A DNA stretch of 7,575 bases from an uncultured Collinsella sp. (GTDB lineage Bacteria; Actinomycetota; Coriobacteriia; Coriobacteriales; Coriobacteriaceae). Positions 1 to 5,703 of the stretch are shown here, piece by piece. The translations under genes and the position numbers were made by a program. The notes under the pieces were generated by a model that was given only the letters and a program-made list of their open reading frames with translations, was not told the DNA's origin and ran no database searches. How positions within the stretch are numbered: position 1 is the stretch's first letter; each line of letters starts with the position of its first letter. The DNA lies in the NCBI GenBank assembly GCA_902490445.1, contig CABUDZ010000094.1, positions 1-7,575 on the forward strand, written 5' to 3'.

Positions 1-11
1 GATACTTTAAA

Positions 12-941
12 CTACCCGTTTGCTTCAATGAGCTTTTCAAGCCTCAAAACTCGATGGTAGAGGGCCGACTTCGACAAGGGAGGGTCAGCCATCTCCCCTA
101 AATCACGCAGCGACAGATCGGGATAGCGCTCGCGCAGGTCGCAAAAGACCGCCAAGGCATCCGGAAGCGCATCGCGAAGGCCGCGCTGCTCGAGCTCATC
201 GATAAGCGCAAGCTGATGTTGGGCAGCACCGGCGCTTCTGGTCTGGTTGGCGAGCTCGGCGTTCACGCGACGGTTCACATCGTTCTTAACCAACTTGACC
301 GCGCGCGCCTCCTCAATCTCGGCAACGCTGCGCTTGGCACCAATCAGCTTTAATAAATGCTCGATTTCCTCGGCGCTCTTAATGTACACGGCATATGACC
401 CCCGCCGCGCATTAACACGAGCATGGACCCCAATCTGCCCCAACAGGTCGCAAAGCCCCTTGGCATATTGCTCGCCCTGCACCGCGATCTCCAAATGAAA
501 ATCGCCGCGTGGATCGGCCACGAAGCCGCCCGCGATGAGCGCGCCGCGGATGTAGGCAAGCCTGCAGCAGGGACGGGCAACGATGTGTCGGGGAACACCA
601 GCAACGAGCCCTCCCCTGCGGTCTAGAATGCCCAGCAGCACCAGAGCCTTGTCCAGGTCGGGTTGATCGGGCAGGGTAATGAGATAGTTACGGACCTTAT
701 GCAAGACCGATTTACGAACGGTGAATTCCGTTTTGAGCTTAAGGATGCGATGCGTCAGCGTGATCATCGTGCGCGCGACGGCTCCCGTCTCGGTCGCGAC
801 CGTCAAACGATACCGCCCGGAGCCGGCCAACGAAAGCGTACCGCTCACACGCGTCAGGGCGGCAAGCGTCGACAAATCGCAGTATTCACATTCGGGTTCG
901 CAGCGCGCAAGCTCGTCGCGCACCTCAGCGGTAAACGACAT
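12..941 (-). CDS. whiA: WhiA, DNA-binding sporulation/cell-division regulator homolog
   Basis: Complete 309-residue protein, the usual length for WhiA. The N-terminal two thirds (about residues 20-215) is the degenerate LAGLIDADG homing-endonuclease-like fold, with the typical segment CCRLAYIRGALIAGGFVADP at 125-144. A conserved linker with VNRRVNAELANQ follows at 222-233. The C-terminal helix-turn-helix (about 265-305) carries the family hallmark DPPLSKSALYHRVLRLEKL (286-304). In Streptomyces WhiA acts with WhiB on cell-division genes; in Bacillus the homolog associates with the nucleoid and affects division and chromosome segregation. Its role in a non-sporulating organism is presumably of the latter kind (inference). 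The ATG lies 6 nt after the rapZ stop, with only a weak upstream purine stretch, so translation is probably coupled to rapZ. The gene ends 11 nt from the window edge, so its terminator cannot be seen. Confidence 0.96.
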   Translation of the reverse strand: MSFTAEVRDELARCEPECEYCDLSTLAALTRVSGTLSLAGSGRYRLTVATETGAVARTMITLTHRILKLKTEFTVRKSVLHKVRNYLITLPDQPDLDKALVLLGILDRRGGLVAGVPRHIVARPCCRLAYIRGALIAGGFVADPRGDFHLEIAVQGEQYAKGLCDLLGQIGVHARVNARRGSYAVYIKSAEEIEHLLKLIGAKRSVAEIEEARAVKLVKNDVNRRVNAELANQTRSAGAAQHQLALIDELEQRGLRDALPDALAVFCDLRERYPDLSLRDLGEMADPPLSKSALYHRVLRLEKLIEANG

Positions 942-947
942 GCAGGC

Positions 948-1850
948 CTATGCCTTCGTGTTGGCGCGCGACAGGTCGCGGTGGGAGATGCTCACGTGAT
1001 ACTGGGCGCCTTCCAGGTAACGGGCCGTGGCCTCGGCGATGGCAACGCTGCGGTGCTGACCGCCCGTGCAACCGATGGCAATAGAAAGCTGCGGCTTGCC
1101 CTCTGCGATATAACCGGGCATGACCGTATCGAGCAGCTGCGTCCAGGCCTTCCAGAACTCCTGCGTCTTGGGATGGTCCAGAACAAAGTCGGAGACTTTC
1201 TTATCGAGACCGGTCATGGTGCGCATCTCGGGATCGTAGAACGGATTGGGCAGGAAGCGAACGTCGATCATAATGTCCGCCTCGACGGGCATACCGTGCT
1301 TAAAGCCAAACGAGAACACGTGAACGTCCATGAGCTGCTGGTCGGACAACTCGGAGAACGCCATGCGCAATTTGTTGCGCAGCGCAGAGGTGCGTAGGCG
1401 GCTCGTGTCGATGATCATATCGGCTCGATCGCGCACACCCTGCAGCTGCAGGCGCTCGCGCTGAATCGCATCGGCCGTAGTCTCCCCCGGCTTGGCAATG
1501 GGATGACGGCGGCGATTTTCGCTGTAGCGACGAATCAGTACCTCGTCAGAAGCCTCCAGGAACACGATGTCGCAGCTCATCTCTCGCTCTTCGAGCGCGG
1601 CGACTGCATCGAGCAGCTCATCGAACAAGCCCTGGCTACGCAAATCGCAGGTGACGGCGAGATGCCTGCCCACGCCCGTATTGATGCCGACGAGCTCGGC
1701 AAGCTGGGCGATCAGACGCGGAGGCAGGTTATCGATGCAAAAATAGCCCATGTCCTCGAACACGTGCATGGCCTGCGTGCGGCCCGATCCGGACATTCCG
1801 GTGATGATGACGATATCGGGGATGCGCTCCGAGCGCTCCGCCGCATCCAT
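948..1850 (-). CDS. rapZ: RapZ/YvcJ-family nucleotide-binding protein (RNase adapter family)
   Basis: About 300 residues from this ATG. The N-terminal P-loop domain has Walker A GMSGSGRT (18-25). The usual Lys is Arg, as I recall it is in other actinobacterial members (e.g. Streptomyces, Mycobacterium). NLPP follows at 41-44, and FLEASDEVLIRRYSENRRRHP (97-117) is the Walker B-like region. The C-terminal domain has FSFGFKHGMP (179-188) and the signature GCTGGQHRSVAIAEA (260-274), the region that in E. coli RapZ binds glucosamine-6-phosphate and the GlmZ RNA. In Gram-positives the family binds nucleotides and its target is less clear, so 'RNase adapter' is a family name, not a proven function here. 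Two ATGs are credible: 1850 (AAGGGAG, 5-nt spacer) and 1868 (GGGAGG, 6-nt spacer, adding MQKGDA). An in-frame TTG at 1904 lies inside the upstream terminator and is unlikely. whiA follows after 6 nt, with no yvcK between. Confidence 0.94.
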   Translation of the reverse strand: MDAAERSERIPDIVIITGMSGSGRTQAMHVFEDMGYFCIDNLPPRLIAQLAELVGINTGVGRHLAVTCDLRSQGLFDELLDAVAALEEREMSCDIVFLEASDEVLIRRYSENRRRHPIAKPGETTADAIQRERLQLQGVRDRADMIIDTSRLRTSALRNKLRMAFSELSDQQLMDVHVFSFGFKHGMPVEADIMIDVRFLPNPFYDPEMRTMTGLDKKVSDFVLDHPKTQEFWKAWTQLLDTVMPGYIAEGKPQLSIAIGCTGGQHRSVAIAEATARYLEGAQYHVSISHRDLSRANTKA

Positions 1851-1880
1851 GGCATCTCCCTTTTGCATGTGCTGCCTCCC

Positions 1881-1918
1881 GAAAACAAGCGCGGGACCCA
1901 GCAACCCGGATCCCGCGC
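1881..1918 (-). terminator. Rho-independent terminator after nanE, upstream of rapZ
   Basis: In the minus-strand transcript, GCGCGGGAUCC (1918-1908) pairs with GGGUCCCGCGC (1899-1889): 11 bp including one G-U wobble, with an 8-nt loop. It is followed at once by UUGUUUUC (1888-1881). The wobble pairs only in the minus-strand RNA (it is a C/A mismatch on the other strand), which fits a terminator acting on the nan transcript. It begins 51 nt after the nanE stop and ends beside the rapZ ribosome-binding site. rapZ therefore depends on read-through or on a promoter placed before the hairpin, in which case it would act as an attenuator. Confidence 0.72.
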
Positions 1919-1936
1919 GGTCAATTGCCTTTATTG

Positions 1937-1942
1937 AGTATA
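1937..1942 (-). promoter_or_regulatory. possible -10 box for rapZ-whiA
   Basis: TATACT reads on the minus strand in the 119-nt nanE-rapZ gap, about 20 nt before the terminator hairpin. It is the best -10-like hexamer there, but I find no recognisable -35 at 15-19 nt and no extended -10 TG, so support is weak. If it is real, the rapZ-whiA transcript would carry the terminator hairpin in its leader. Confidence 0.22.
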
Positions 1943-1969
1943 CCGCCCCGAGCGGATACGAGGCCTGTC

Positions 1970-2656
1970 TTACGCCTCAAGCGCAGCCTTGAACCAACTT
2001 GTAATACTCGTGGGGTGCGTGATGGCGGTGCCGACGACAACGGCCCAGGCGCCAGCATCGATCGCGGCGCGAGCCTCCTCGGGCGTATGCACGCGACCCT
2101 CGCAAATGATGGGAAGGCCGGGGAATTCCTCGGTCGCCTGACGCAGGAGCGGCAGGTCGGGGCCATCGGCCATGGTGCAGTCGATGGCGGCGACGCCGTG
2201 AGAGAGCGTGGTGGATACCAGGTCGAAGCCCATATCAACCGCACGGCGAATGTCCTCGATGGTGGCACAATCCGCCATCAGGAGCACACCCTCCTCGTGC
2301 AGCGGACGGAAGGTATCCTCGACCGTCTTGCCATCGGGGCGCGGACGATCGGTGGCGTCGATCGCCACGATATCGGCACCGGCAGCAACGCAGGCGCGGG
2401 CGTGACGCAGCGTCGGCGTGATGTAGACGCCCTCGTGTCCATCCTTCCACAGGCCGATAACAGGAACCTCACAGCGACCCTTAATGGCGGAAATGTCGGC
2501 AAGGCCCTGGCAGCGAATGGCGGCGGCGCCGCCGAGTTCGCAAGCGCGAGACATTTGAGCCATGGTCTCGGGCGTACGAAGCGGCTCGCCCATATACGCC
2601 TGAACGCTCACGACGAGCTTACCCTTCAGGGATTGAATCAAAGGATCGACGGTCAT
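1970..2656 (-). CDS. nanE: N-acetylmannosamine-6-phosphate 2-epimerase NanE
   Basis: Complete 228-residue TIM-barrel protein, the normal length for NanE. It converts ManNAc-6-phosphate to GlcNAc-6-phosphate in the cytoplasm, the step that joins sialic-acid breakdown to amino-sugar metabolism. Expected active-site positions are present: Arg48 (AIRCQG), Lys71 (PVIGLWKD, followed by VYITPT at 77-82), Asp129 (LMADC) and Glu186 (ICEGRVHTPEEA). Lys and Glu are the residues assigned to catalysis in the Clostridium perfringens enzyme. The C-terminal phosphate-binding region AWAVVVGTAITHPTSITSWF (203-222) is typical. The ATG at 2656 is preceded by GAGAAAGG at a rather long spacing. The gene is last in the nan operon, 70 nt after nanK, with a strong hairpin in that gap, and is followed by a terminator. 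Confidence 0.96.
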   Translation of the reverse strand: MTVDPLIQSLKGKLVVSVQAYMGEPLRTPETMAQMSRACELGGAAAIRCQGLADISAIKGRCEVPVIGLWKDGHEGVYITPTLRHARACVAAGADIVAIDATDRPRPDGKTVEDTFRPLHEEGVLLMADCATIEDIRRAVDMGFDLVSTTLSHGVAAIDCTMADGPDLPLLRQATEEFPGLPIICEGRVHTPEEARAAIDAGAWAVVVGTAITHPTSITSWFKAALEA

Positions 2657-2679
2657 AAGGCTGCAACCTTTCTCAGAAC

Positions 2680-2710
2680 AGCCTCCCGAGGCGCGTTGTC
2701 TCGGGAGGCT
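2680..2710 (-). repeat. perfect 11-bp inverted repeat (hairpin) between nanK and nanE
   Basis: AGCCTCCCGAG (2680-2690) and CTCGGGAGGCT (2700-2710) are perfect reverse complements separated by 9 nt. The hairpin starts 16 nt after the nanK stop and ends 23 nt before the nanE ATG, just upstream of its probable ribosome-binding site. The minus-strand sequence after it (GTTCTGAG) is not a T-tract, so a full intrinsic terminator is unlikely. A leaky terminator, RNA-processing or stabilising element, or control of nanE translation are possible. Confidence 0.7.
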
Positions 2711-2726
2711 CCTACAGCAGATACGT

Positions 2727-3692
2727 TTACTTTAACGAGGCAAGAAGATGCTCGGCGGCACCGATGAGCGGAGCATCGCCCTCCAGAGACCCGATGAGAA
2801 TCGGTGTGTCCTGGAGCGGATCGAGCGCCTGGCTGGCATAGCCCTCGTGCACCGAATCCTTCCACGTCTGCGAACGCCAATCGGGACCCTGATGAATTAC
2901 GCCGCCCGAAAGCACGATGACCTCAGGGTCCAGGATGTTAGCGAGCGAGCCCAAGCTGGCCCCCAGCGCAAAGCCGGCGTCATGGATGACCTCGGTCGCC
3001 TTTGCGTCGCCCGCACGGCACAGGTCGTTCACATCGCGACCGACCGAAGGACGACTGGGGTCGACGCGGCCAAAACGCTCATCGTACATTCGACCAATGG
3101 AAGTGCCCGAAGCAACCGACTCCAGATGGCCGGAACGCCCGCAGGCGCAGGGAATGCCGGCGGCAGCCGAACACTCGATGTGGCCCATATGGCCAGCAGC
3201 ACCATGGAAGCCCTGCATCACGCGGCCGTTCTCGACATATGCTCCGCCGATGCCCGTACCGATGCCAAGACACAAGACGGAGAACTTGCCCTTGCCGACG
3301 CCCCAGTGGGCCTCGCCCAGAGCATGAGCCTGCACGTCGCCTACAACGGCAACGGGAAGACCGAGATCCTCGCGCAGACGCGGCCCCAACTGAACGCCGG
3401 ACCAGCCGGGCATGATCTCATTGGCATACGCGATGGCGCCCGTCTTGGGATCGACGACGCCGGCGGCACCGATACCGACGCCAAGGACCTCGACATCGGG
3501 ATTCGCCTCGAGAGCAGCCTTGATGGACGCCTCGATACGCTGGAAGACGGCCTCGCCGCCCTCTTGGGCCTCGGTGGGAACCTCGGCCTCAAAAACGGGA
3601 TGGGGCACACTACCGTCAGCCGGGTACTCCATGATGGCAGTCGCGATCTTAGTTCCGCCGATATCGACAGAACAGACGTACTTGTTCTCCAT
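2727..3692 (-). CDS. nanK: ROK-family N-acetylmannosamine kinase NanK
   Basis: 321 residues from an ATG with AAGGAG 6 nt upstream; a start 9 codons earlier has no such site. It is expected to phosphorylate ManNAc to ManNAc-6-phosphate with ATP in the cytoplasm. ROK features: phosphate-binding VDIGGTKIATAI (9-20), catalytic Asp119 in GDVQAHALGE, GIGTGIGG (143-150), the zinc region GHMGHIEC (167-174) with PCACGRSGHLE (181-191), and VIVLSGGVI (258-266). As I recall E. coli NanK, it also has GHxGH where glucokinases and human GNE have Glu before the zinc His, and NDxQA at the catalytic Asp; both resemble this protein and favour ManNAc over glucose. Oddity: the last zinc Cys of the CxCGxxGC motif is His189. 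Position between nanA and nanE supports the assignment. A generic sugar kinase is the alternative. Confidence 0.9.
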   Translation of the reverse strand: MENKYVCSVDIGGTKIATAIMEYPADGSVPHPVFEAEVPTEAQEGGEAVFQRIEASIKAALEANPDVEVLGVGIGAAGVVDPKTGAIAYANEIMPGWSGVQLGPRLREDLGLPVAVVGDVQAHALGEAHWGVGKGKFSVLCLGIGTGIGGAYVENGRVMQGFHGAAGHMGHIECSAAAGIPCACGRSGHLESVASGTSIGRMYDERFGRVDPSRPSVGRDVNDLCRAGDAKATEVIHDAGFALGASLGSLANILDPEVIVLSGGVIHQGPDWRSQTWKDSVHEGYASQALDPLQDTPILIGSLEGDAPLIGAAEHLLASLK

Positions 3693-3697
3693 GTCGC

Positions 3698-3710
3698 TCT
3701 CCTTCGGAGA
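3698..3710 (-). promoter_or_regulatory. nanK Shine-Dalgarno inside a small palindrome
   Basis: On the minus strand TCTCC (3710-3706), GAA, GGAGA (3702-3698) form a 5-bp stem with a 3-nt loop that overlaps the AAGGAG ribosome-binding site (3704-3699), 6 nt before the nanK ATG. The site fixes the start at 3692. The stem could partly mask it, though it is short. Confidence 0.5.
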
Positions 3711-3790
3711 TATAAACAACTACAGGAAATGAAGGCGGTGTTATTGCCGCAGCATGGTAAAGGTTTCTCGGGTGCCTTAGGTTGGGGTGA

Positions 3791-3832
3791 AAGCGGTCGG
3801 GCGTTGACCTAATGGGTCACGCTCGACCGCTT
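3791..3832 (-). repeat. long imperfect hairpin between nanA and nanK
   Basis: AAGCGGTCG (3791-3799) and CGACCGCTT (3824-3832) pair perfectly. Inside them GCGT/ACGC and GACC/GGTC extend the stem, with one mismatch (G-U on the plus-strand RNA, A/C on the minus) and one bulged base, around a 5-nt loop. GGGG (3784-3787) and CCCC further out could add an outer stem. It sits in the largest junction of the operon (170 nt, 3693-3862). Only three T residues follow on the minus strand, so it is at best a weak terminator of nanA-side transcripts. I see no convincing promoter for nanK in the rest of the gap. Confidence 0.6.
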
Positions 3833-3862
3833 GAGCCCCCAGATCGGGTGCCTGGGAAAGCT

Positions 3863-4783
3863 TTACAGGAGACCGTTGTCCTGGAGGACCTTCCTAATCG
3901 CCTCGACGTTCTCGCCGGTCATGGCCTTCACCGGGCGCGGCATGGTCGGGCTGTCGAAGATACCCATGAGGTTCATAGCGGTCTTGAAGGCGCCGACGCC
4001 ACCGGCATAGCCCTGGACGCCCGAGGTGACGTCCCAGATGTGCGAAATCTCATTGAGGCGATCCTGCTCGGCCTTGACGGTAGCCCAGTCGCCGGCCTGA
4101 GCGGCCTTCCACTGGCGCACGTAGCCCTCGGGCTCAACGTTGGCAAGGCCCGGGACAGAGCCGTCGGCGCCACCGAGGTAAGCGCCGTCGACAACGACCT
4201 CGTGACCGGTGAGGATGCTCATCGGATGGCCATTCTTCTCGTTCTCCTGAACGAGGTAGCGGAACGAGATGTCATCACCCGAGGAATCCTTGACGCCAGC
4301 AAGGACGCCCTCGGCGCCGAGCTTGGCAAGGAGCTTCCAGGGGAGCTTGGTGTGAACGCACACGGGAATGTCATAGGCAAAGATGGGCAGATCGAGCTCC
4401 TCGTGCAGAATGCGGAAGTGCTCCTCGACCTCGGTCATGCCCTGCAGGGCATAGAACGGGCAGGTGGCGACGAGGGCATCGGCGCCCAGCTCCTGAGCGA
4501 CCTTACCGTGCTCAATCATGCGCTCGGTCTCGGTATCGATGATGCCGACCAGAACAGGCACGCGGTGGTCGACGATGCGCACGGCCTCGGCGATAATCTG
4601 GCGACGGCGCTCGTCGGTGGAGAAGACGACCTCGCCCGAGGATCCCAGGAAGAACAGGCCATCGACGCCGGCATCGATCATGCGGTTGATGCTGCGCTCA
4701 AAGGAGACAACATCGAGCTGGTGATCTTCGGTATCGGGAACAACGACGGGAGGGATAACGCCGGTGAATTTCTGAGTTGCCAC
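3863..4783 (-). CDS. nanA: N-acetylneuraminate lyase-family aldolase (probable NanA)
   Basis: 306 residues from a GTG with a perfect AAGGAG (4795-4790) and 6-nt spacer. The frame is open upstream to 4867, into the previous gene, but those 28 codons have no family resemblance. The fold is the DapA/NanA (beta/alpha)8 class-I aldolase: GSSGE pyruvate-carboxylate loop (47-51), catalytic Tyr137 (FAYDIP) and Schiff-base Lys165 (GVKDSSGD), both at the same numbers as in E. coli NanA. Expected reaction: Neu5Ac to ManNAc plus pyruvate. The assignment rests mainly on the adjacent nanK and nanE. By ungapped alignment to E. coli NanA from memory, the residues that hold the sugar chain differ: Thr167 to Ser167, Asp191 to Glu195, Glu192 to Val196, Ser208 to Gly212. 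GSSGE and VPGLANVEPE look like a separate, less-characterised subgroup. Alternatives are another 2-keto-acid sugar aldolase; a DapA role is unlikely in this context. Confidence 0.85.
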   Translation of the reverse strand: MATQKFTGVIPPVVVPDTEDHQLDVVSFERSINRMIDAGVDGLFFLGSSGEVVFSTDERRRQIIAEAVRIVDHRVPVLVGIIDTETERMIEHGKVAQELGADALVATCPFYALQGMTEVEEHFRILHEELDLPIFAYDIPVCVHTKLPWKLLAKLGAEGVLAGVKDSSGDDISFRYLVQENEKNGHPMSILTGHEVVVDGAYLGGADGSVPGLANVEPEGYVRQWKAAQAGDWATVKAEQDRLNEISHIWDVTSGVQGYAGGVGAFKTAMNLMGIFDSPTMPRPVKAMTGENVEAIRKVLQDNGLL

Positions 4784-4851
4784 AAGAATCTCCTTAGTTG
4801 TCTGGCGGGCGGCCCTATGCCACCCACTCTTGTTGGCAGTGTCCAGGCCGT

Positions 4852-5703
4852 CTAGGCCAAAGAACACGGGTAGAACGTTTGGTTAAAGAAGTCGATGACT
4901 TCGTTTTCGAACGCATTGATGCGCTCATGAGCGTATTTGGCATAGATGATATGCCTCCGGTCACACTCAAGACCGTTGAATACGGCAAACTGGCCCTTGG
5001 GATCGCTCACGACATCCATGAGCGATGTGCCCATGAGCACCGATCCACGCACCCGAGACGACAACGCCTCGAGGCCACCGGGAATTGGATTGGCAACTGC
5101 CGTGCAGGCGAGGCCCCGCTCGTCCAGAGCAGAAACCGCCAGCGCGACTCCGCCGCCAAGGCCCTCGCCCCATGCAAAGATGCGGTCGGGGTCCACGCCA
5201 TCAAGATTGCGCGCCACCTTCGCCATCGCGCAACCCCAACGGACGCGCTTGACAAAAGCAGAAGAGGCAATCCCCTGCTGCAGCTCGCTGGATCCAATCG
5301 CCTCATCGTCCAGCGCAAGCACGGCATATCCCATGGCGGCAAACCTCGTCATGTGATGCCATCCACGCACAGGTCGGTCGATGTCGTGAAACATCAGACA
5401 GAGCGGCACAAGCTCGGATGCCCGGGCGTGACCTAAGGGCTCAATCAAACGGCCGTGTACGACATACCCGCCGAGTTCAAAGGAAACCTCGGAGTAACGC
5501 GCGCACGGATTGACGAAATCAATCGCCGTAACAGTCAGGCCGCAAACCTCAAAGTCCGAGGCGGCTGTCTCTAATTTGGAAACATCCGCAGAAGCATCGC
5601 CGCGCCAACCCCGGAAATCAGAGAGCCTTGACGAAACCGTTCCAGGCATCCCCGCGAGCCTGGGGACAATCAGCTCGTCGACATTGCTCTCGCACTTAGA
5701 CAT
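4852..5703 (-). CDS. degenerate CE7 (AXE1) alpha/beta-hydrolase homolog lacking the catalytic Ser
   Basis: Intact 283-residue frame, clearly homologous to the preceding CE7 esterase. Shared blocks include DRIFAWGEGLGGG (173-185) against SRVFVNGASQGGG, and MDVVSDPKGQFAVFNGLECDRRH (229-251) against ADIVCPPATQFAVYNNLACEKRH. The nucleophile elbow GxSxG has become G-E-G-L-G, so Gly181 (codon GGC) replaces Ser. The FHGYPG oxyanion region reads FHDIDR, and the PGQGG motif is gone. Asp230 and His259 of the triad remain. Compared with its neighbour it lacks about 18 residues before the elbow and about 42 between elbow and Asp. There is no signal peptide or membrane segment, so it is cytoplasmic. The ATG overlaps the upstream stop by 8 nt (ATGTCTAA) behind a strong GGGAGGGGAGG, implying coupled translation. 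Probable non-catalytic partner or regulator, or an enzyme with altered chemistry; function unknown. nanA follows after 68 nt. Confidence 0.85.
   Translation of the reverse strand: MSKCESNVDELIVPRLAGMPGTVSSRLSDFRGWRGDASADVSKLETAASDFEVCGLTVTAIDFVNPCARYSEVSFELGGYVVHGRLIEPLGHARASELVPLCLMFHDIDRPVRGWHHMTRFAAMGYAVLALDDEAIGSSELQQGIASSAFVKRVRWGCAMAKVARNLDGVDPDRIFAWGEGLGGGVALAVSALDERGLACTAVANPIPGGLEALSSRVRGSVLMGTSLMDVVSDPKGQFAVFNGLECDRRHIIYAKYAHERINAFENEVIDFFNQTFYPCSLA

Noticed and set aside
663..1397. Plus-strand open frame (244 codons) spanning the rapZ-whiA junction
   Set aside because: It is antisense to two strongly supported genes and shows no domain.
948..1850. Walker A Lys-to-Arg change in RapZ as a loss-of-function sign
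   Set aside because: As I recall, GMSGAGRS-type Walker A motifs with Arg are normal in actinobacterial RapZ proteins, so it is a lineage trait.
1925..2767. Plus-strand open frame (280 codons) opposite nanE
   Set aside because: It is antisense to nanE with low-complexity, Arg/Gly/Ala-rich translation and runs through the nanK-nanE hairpin; not a gene.
2748..3812. Long plus-strand open frame (354 codons) opposite nanK
   Set aside because: It lies antisense to a clear ROK kinase, has no recognisable domain, and is explained by high GC and codon bias in the real gene.
3863..4783. Calling the aldolase DapA (4-hydroxy-tetrahydrodipicolinate synthase)
   Set aside because: The family fold is shared, but the neighbours nanK and nanE and the absence of lysine-pathway genes favour a sialic-acid lyase role.
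3812..4855. Long plus-strand open frame (347 codons) opposite nanA
   Set aside because: It mirrors the whole aldolase gene, its translation resembles no family, and its start has no ribosome-binding site; it is a shadow of nanA.
4784..4867. Longer NanA N-terminus starting at ATG 4867
   Set aside because: The 28 extra codons overlap the previous gene and do not resemble the family, whereas GTG 4783 has an ideal AAGGAG at 6 nt.
4852..5703. Treating the second CE7 gene as an ordinary pseudogene
   Set aside because: There is no frameshift or internal stop, the ribosome-binding site is strong, and the start overlaps the upstream stop, so an expressed divergent protein is more likely.
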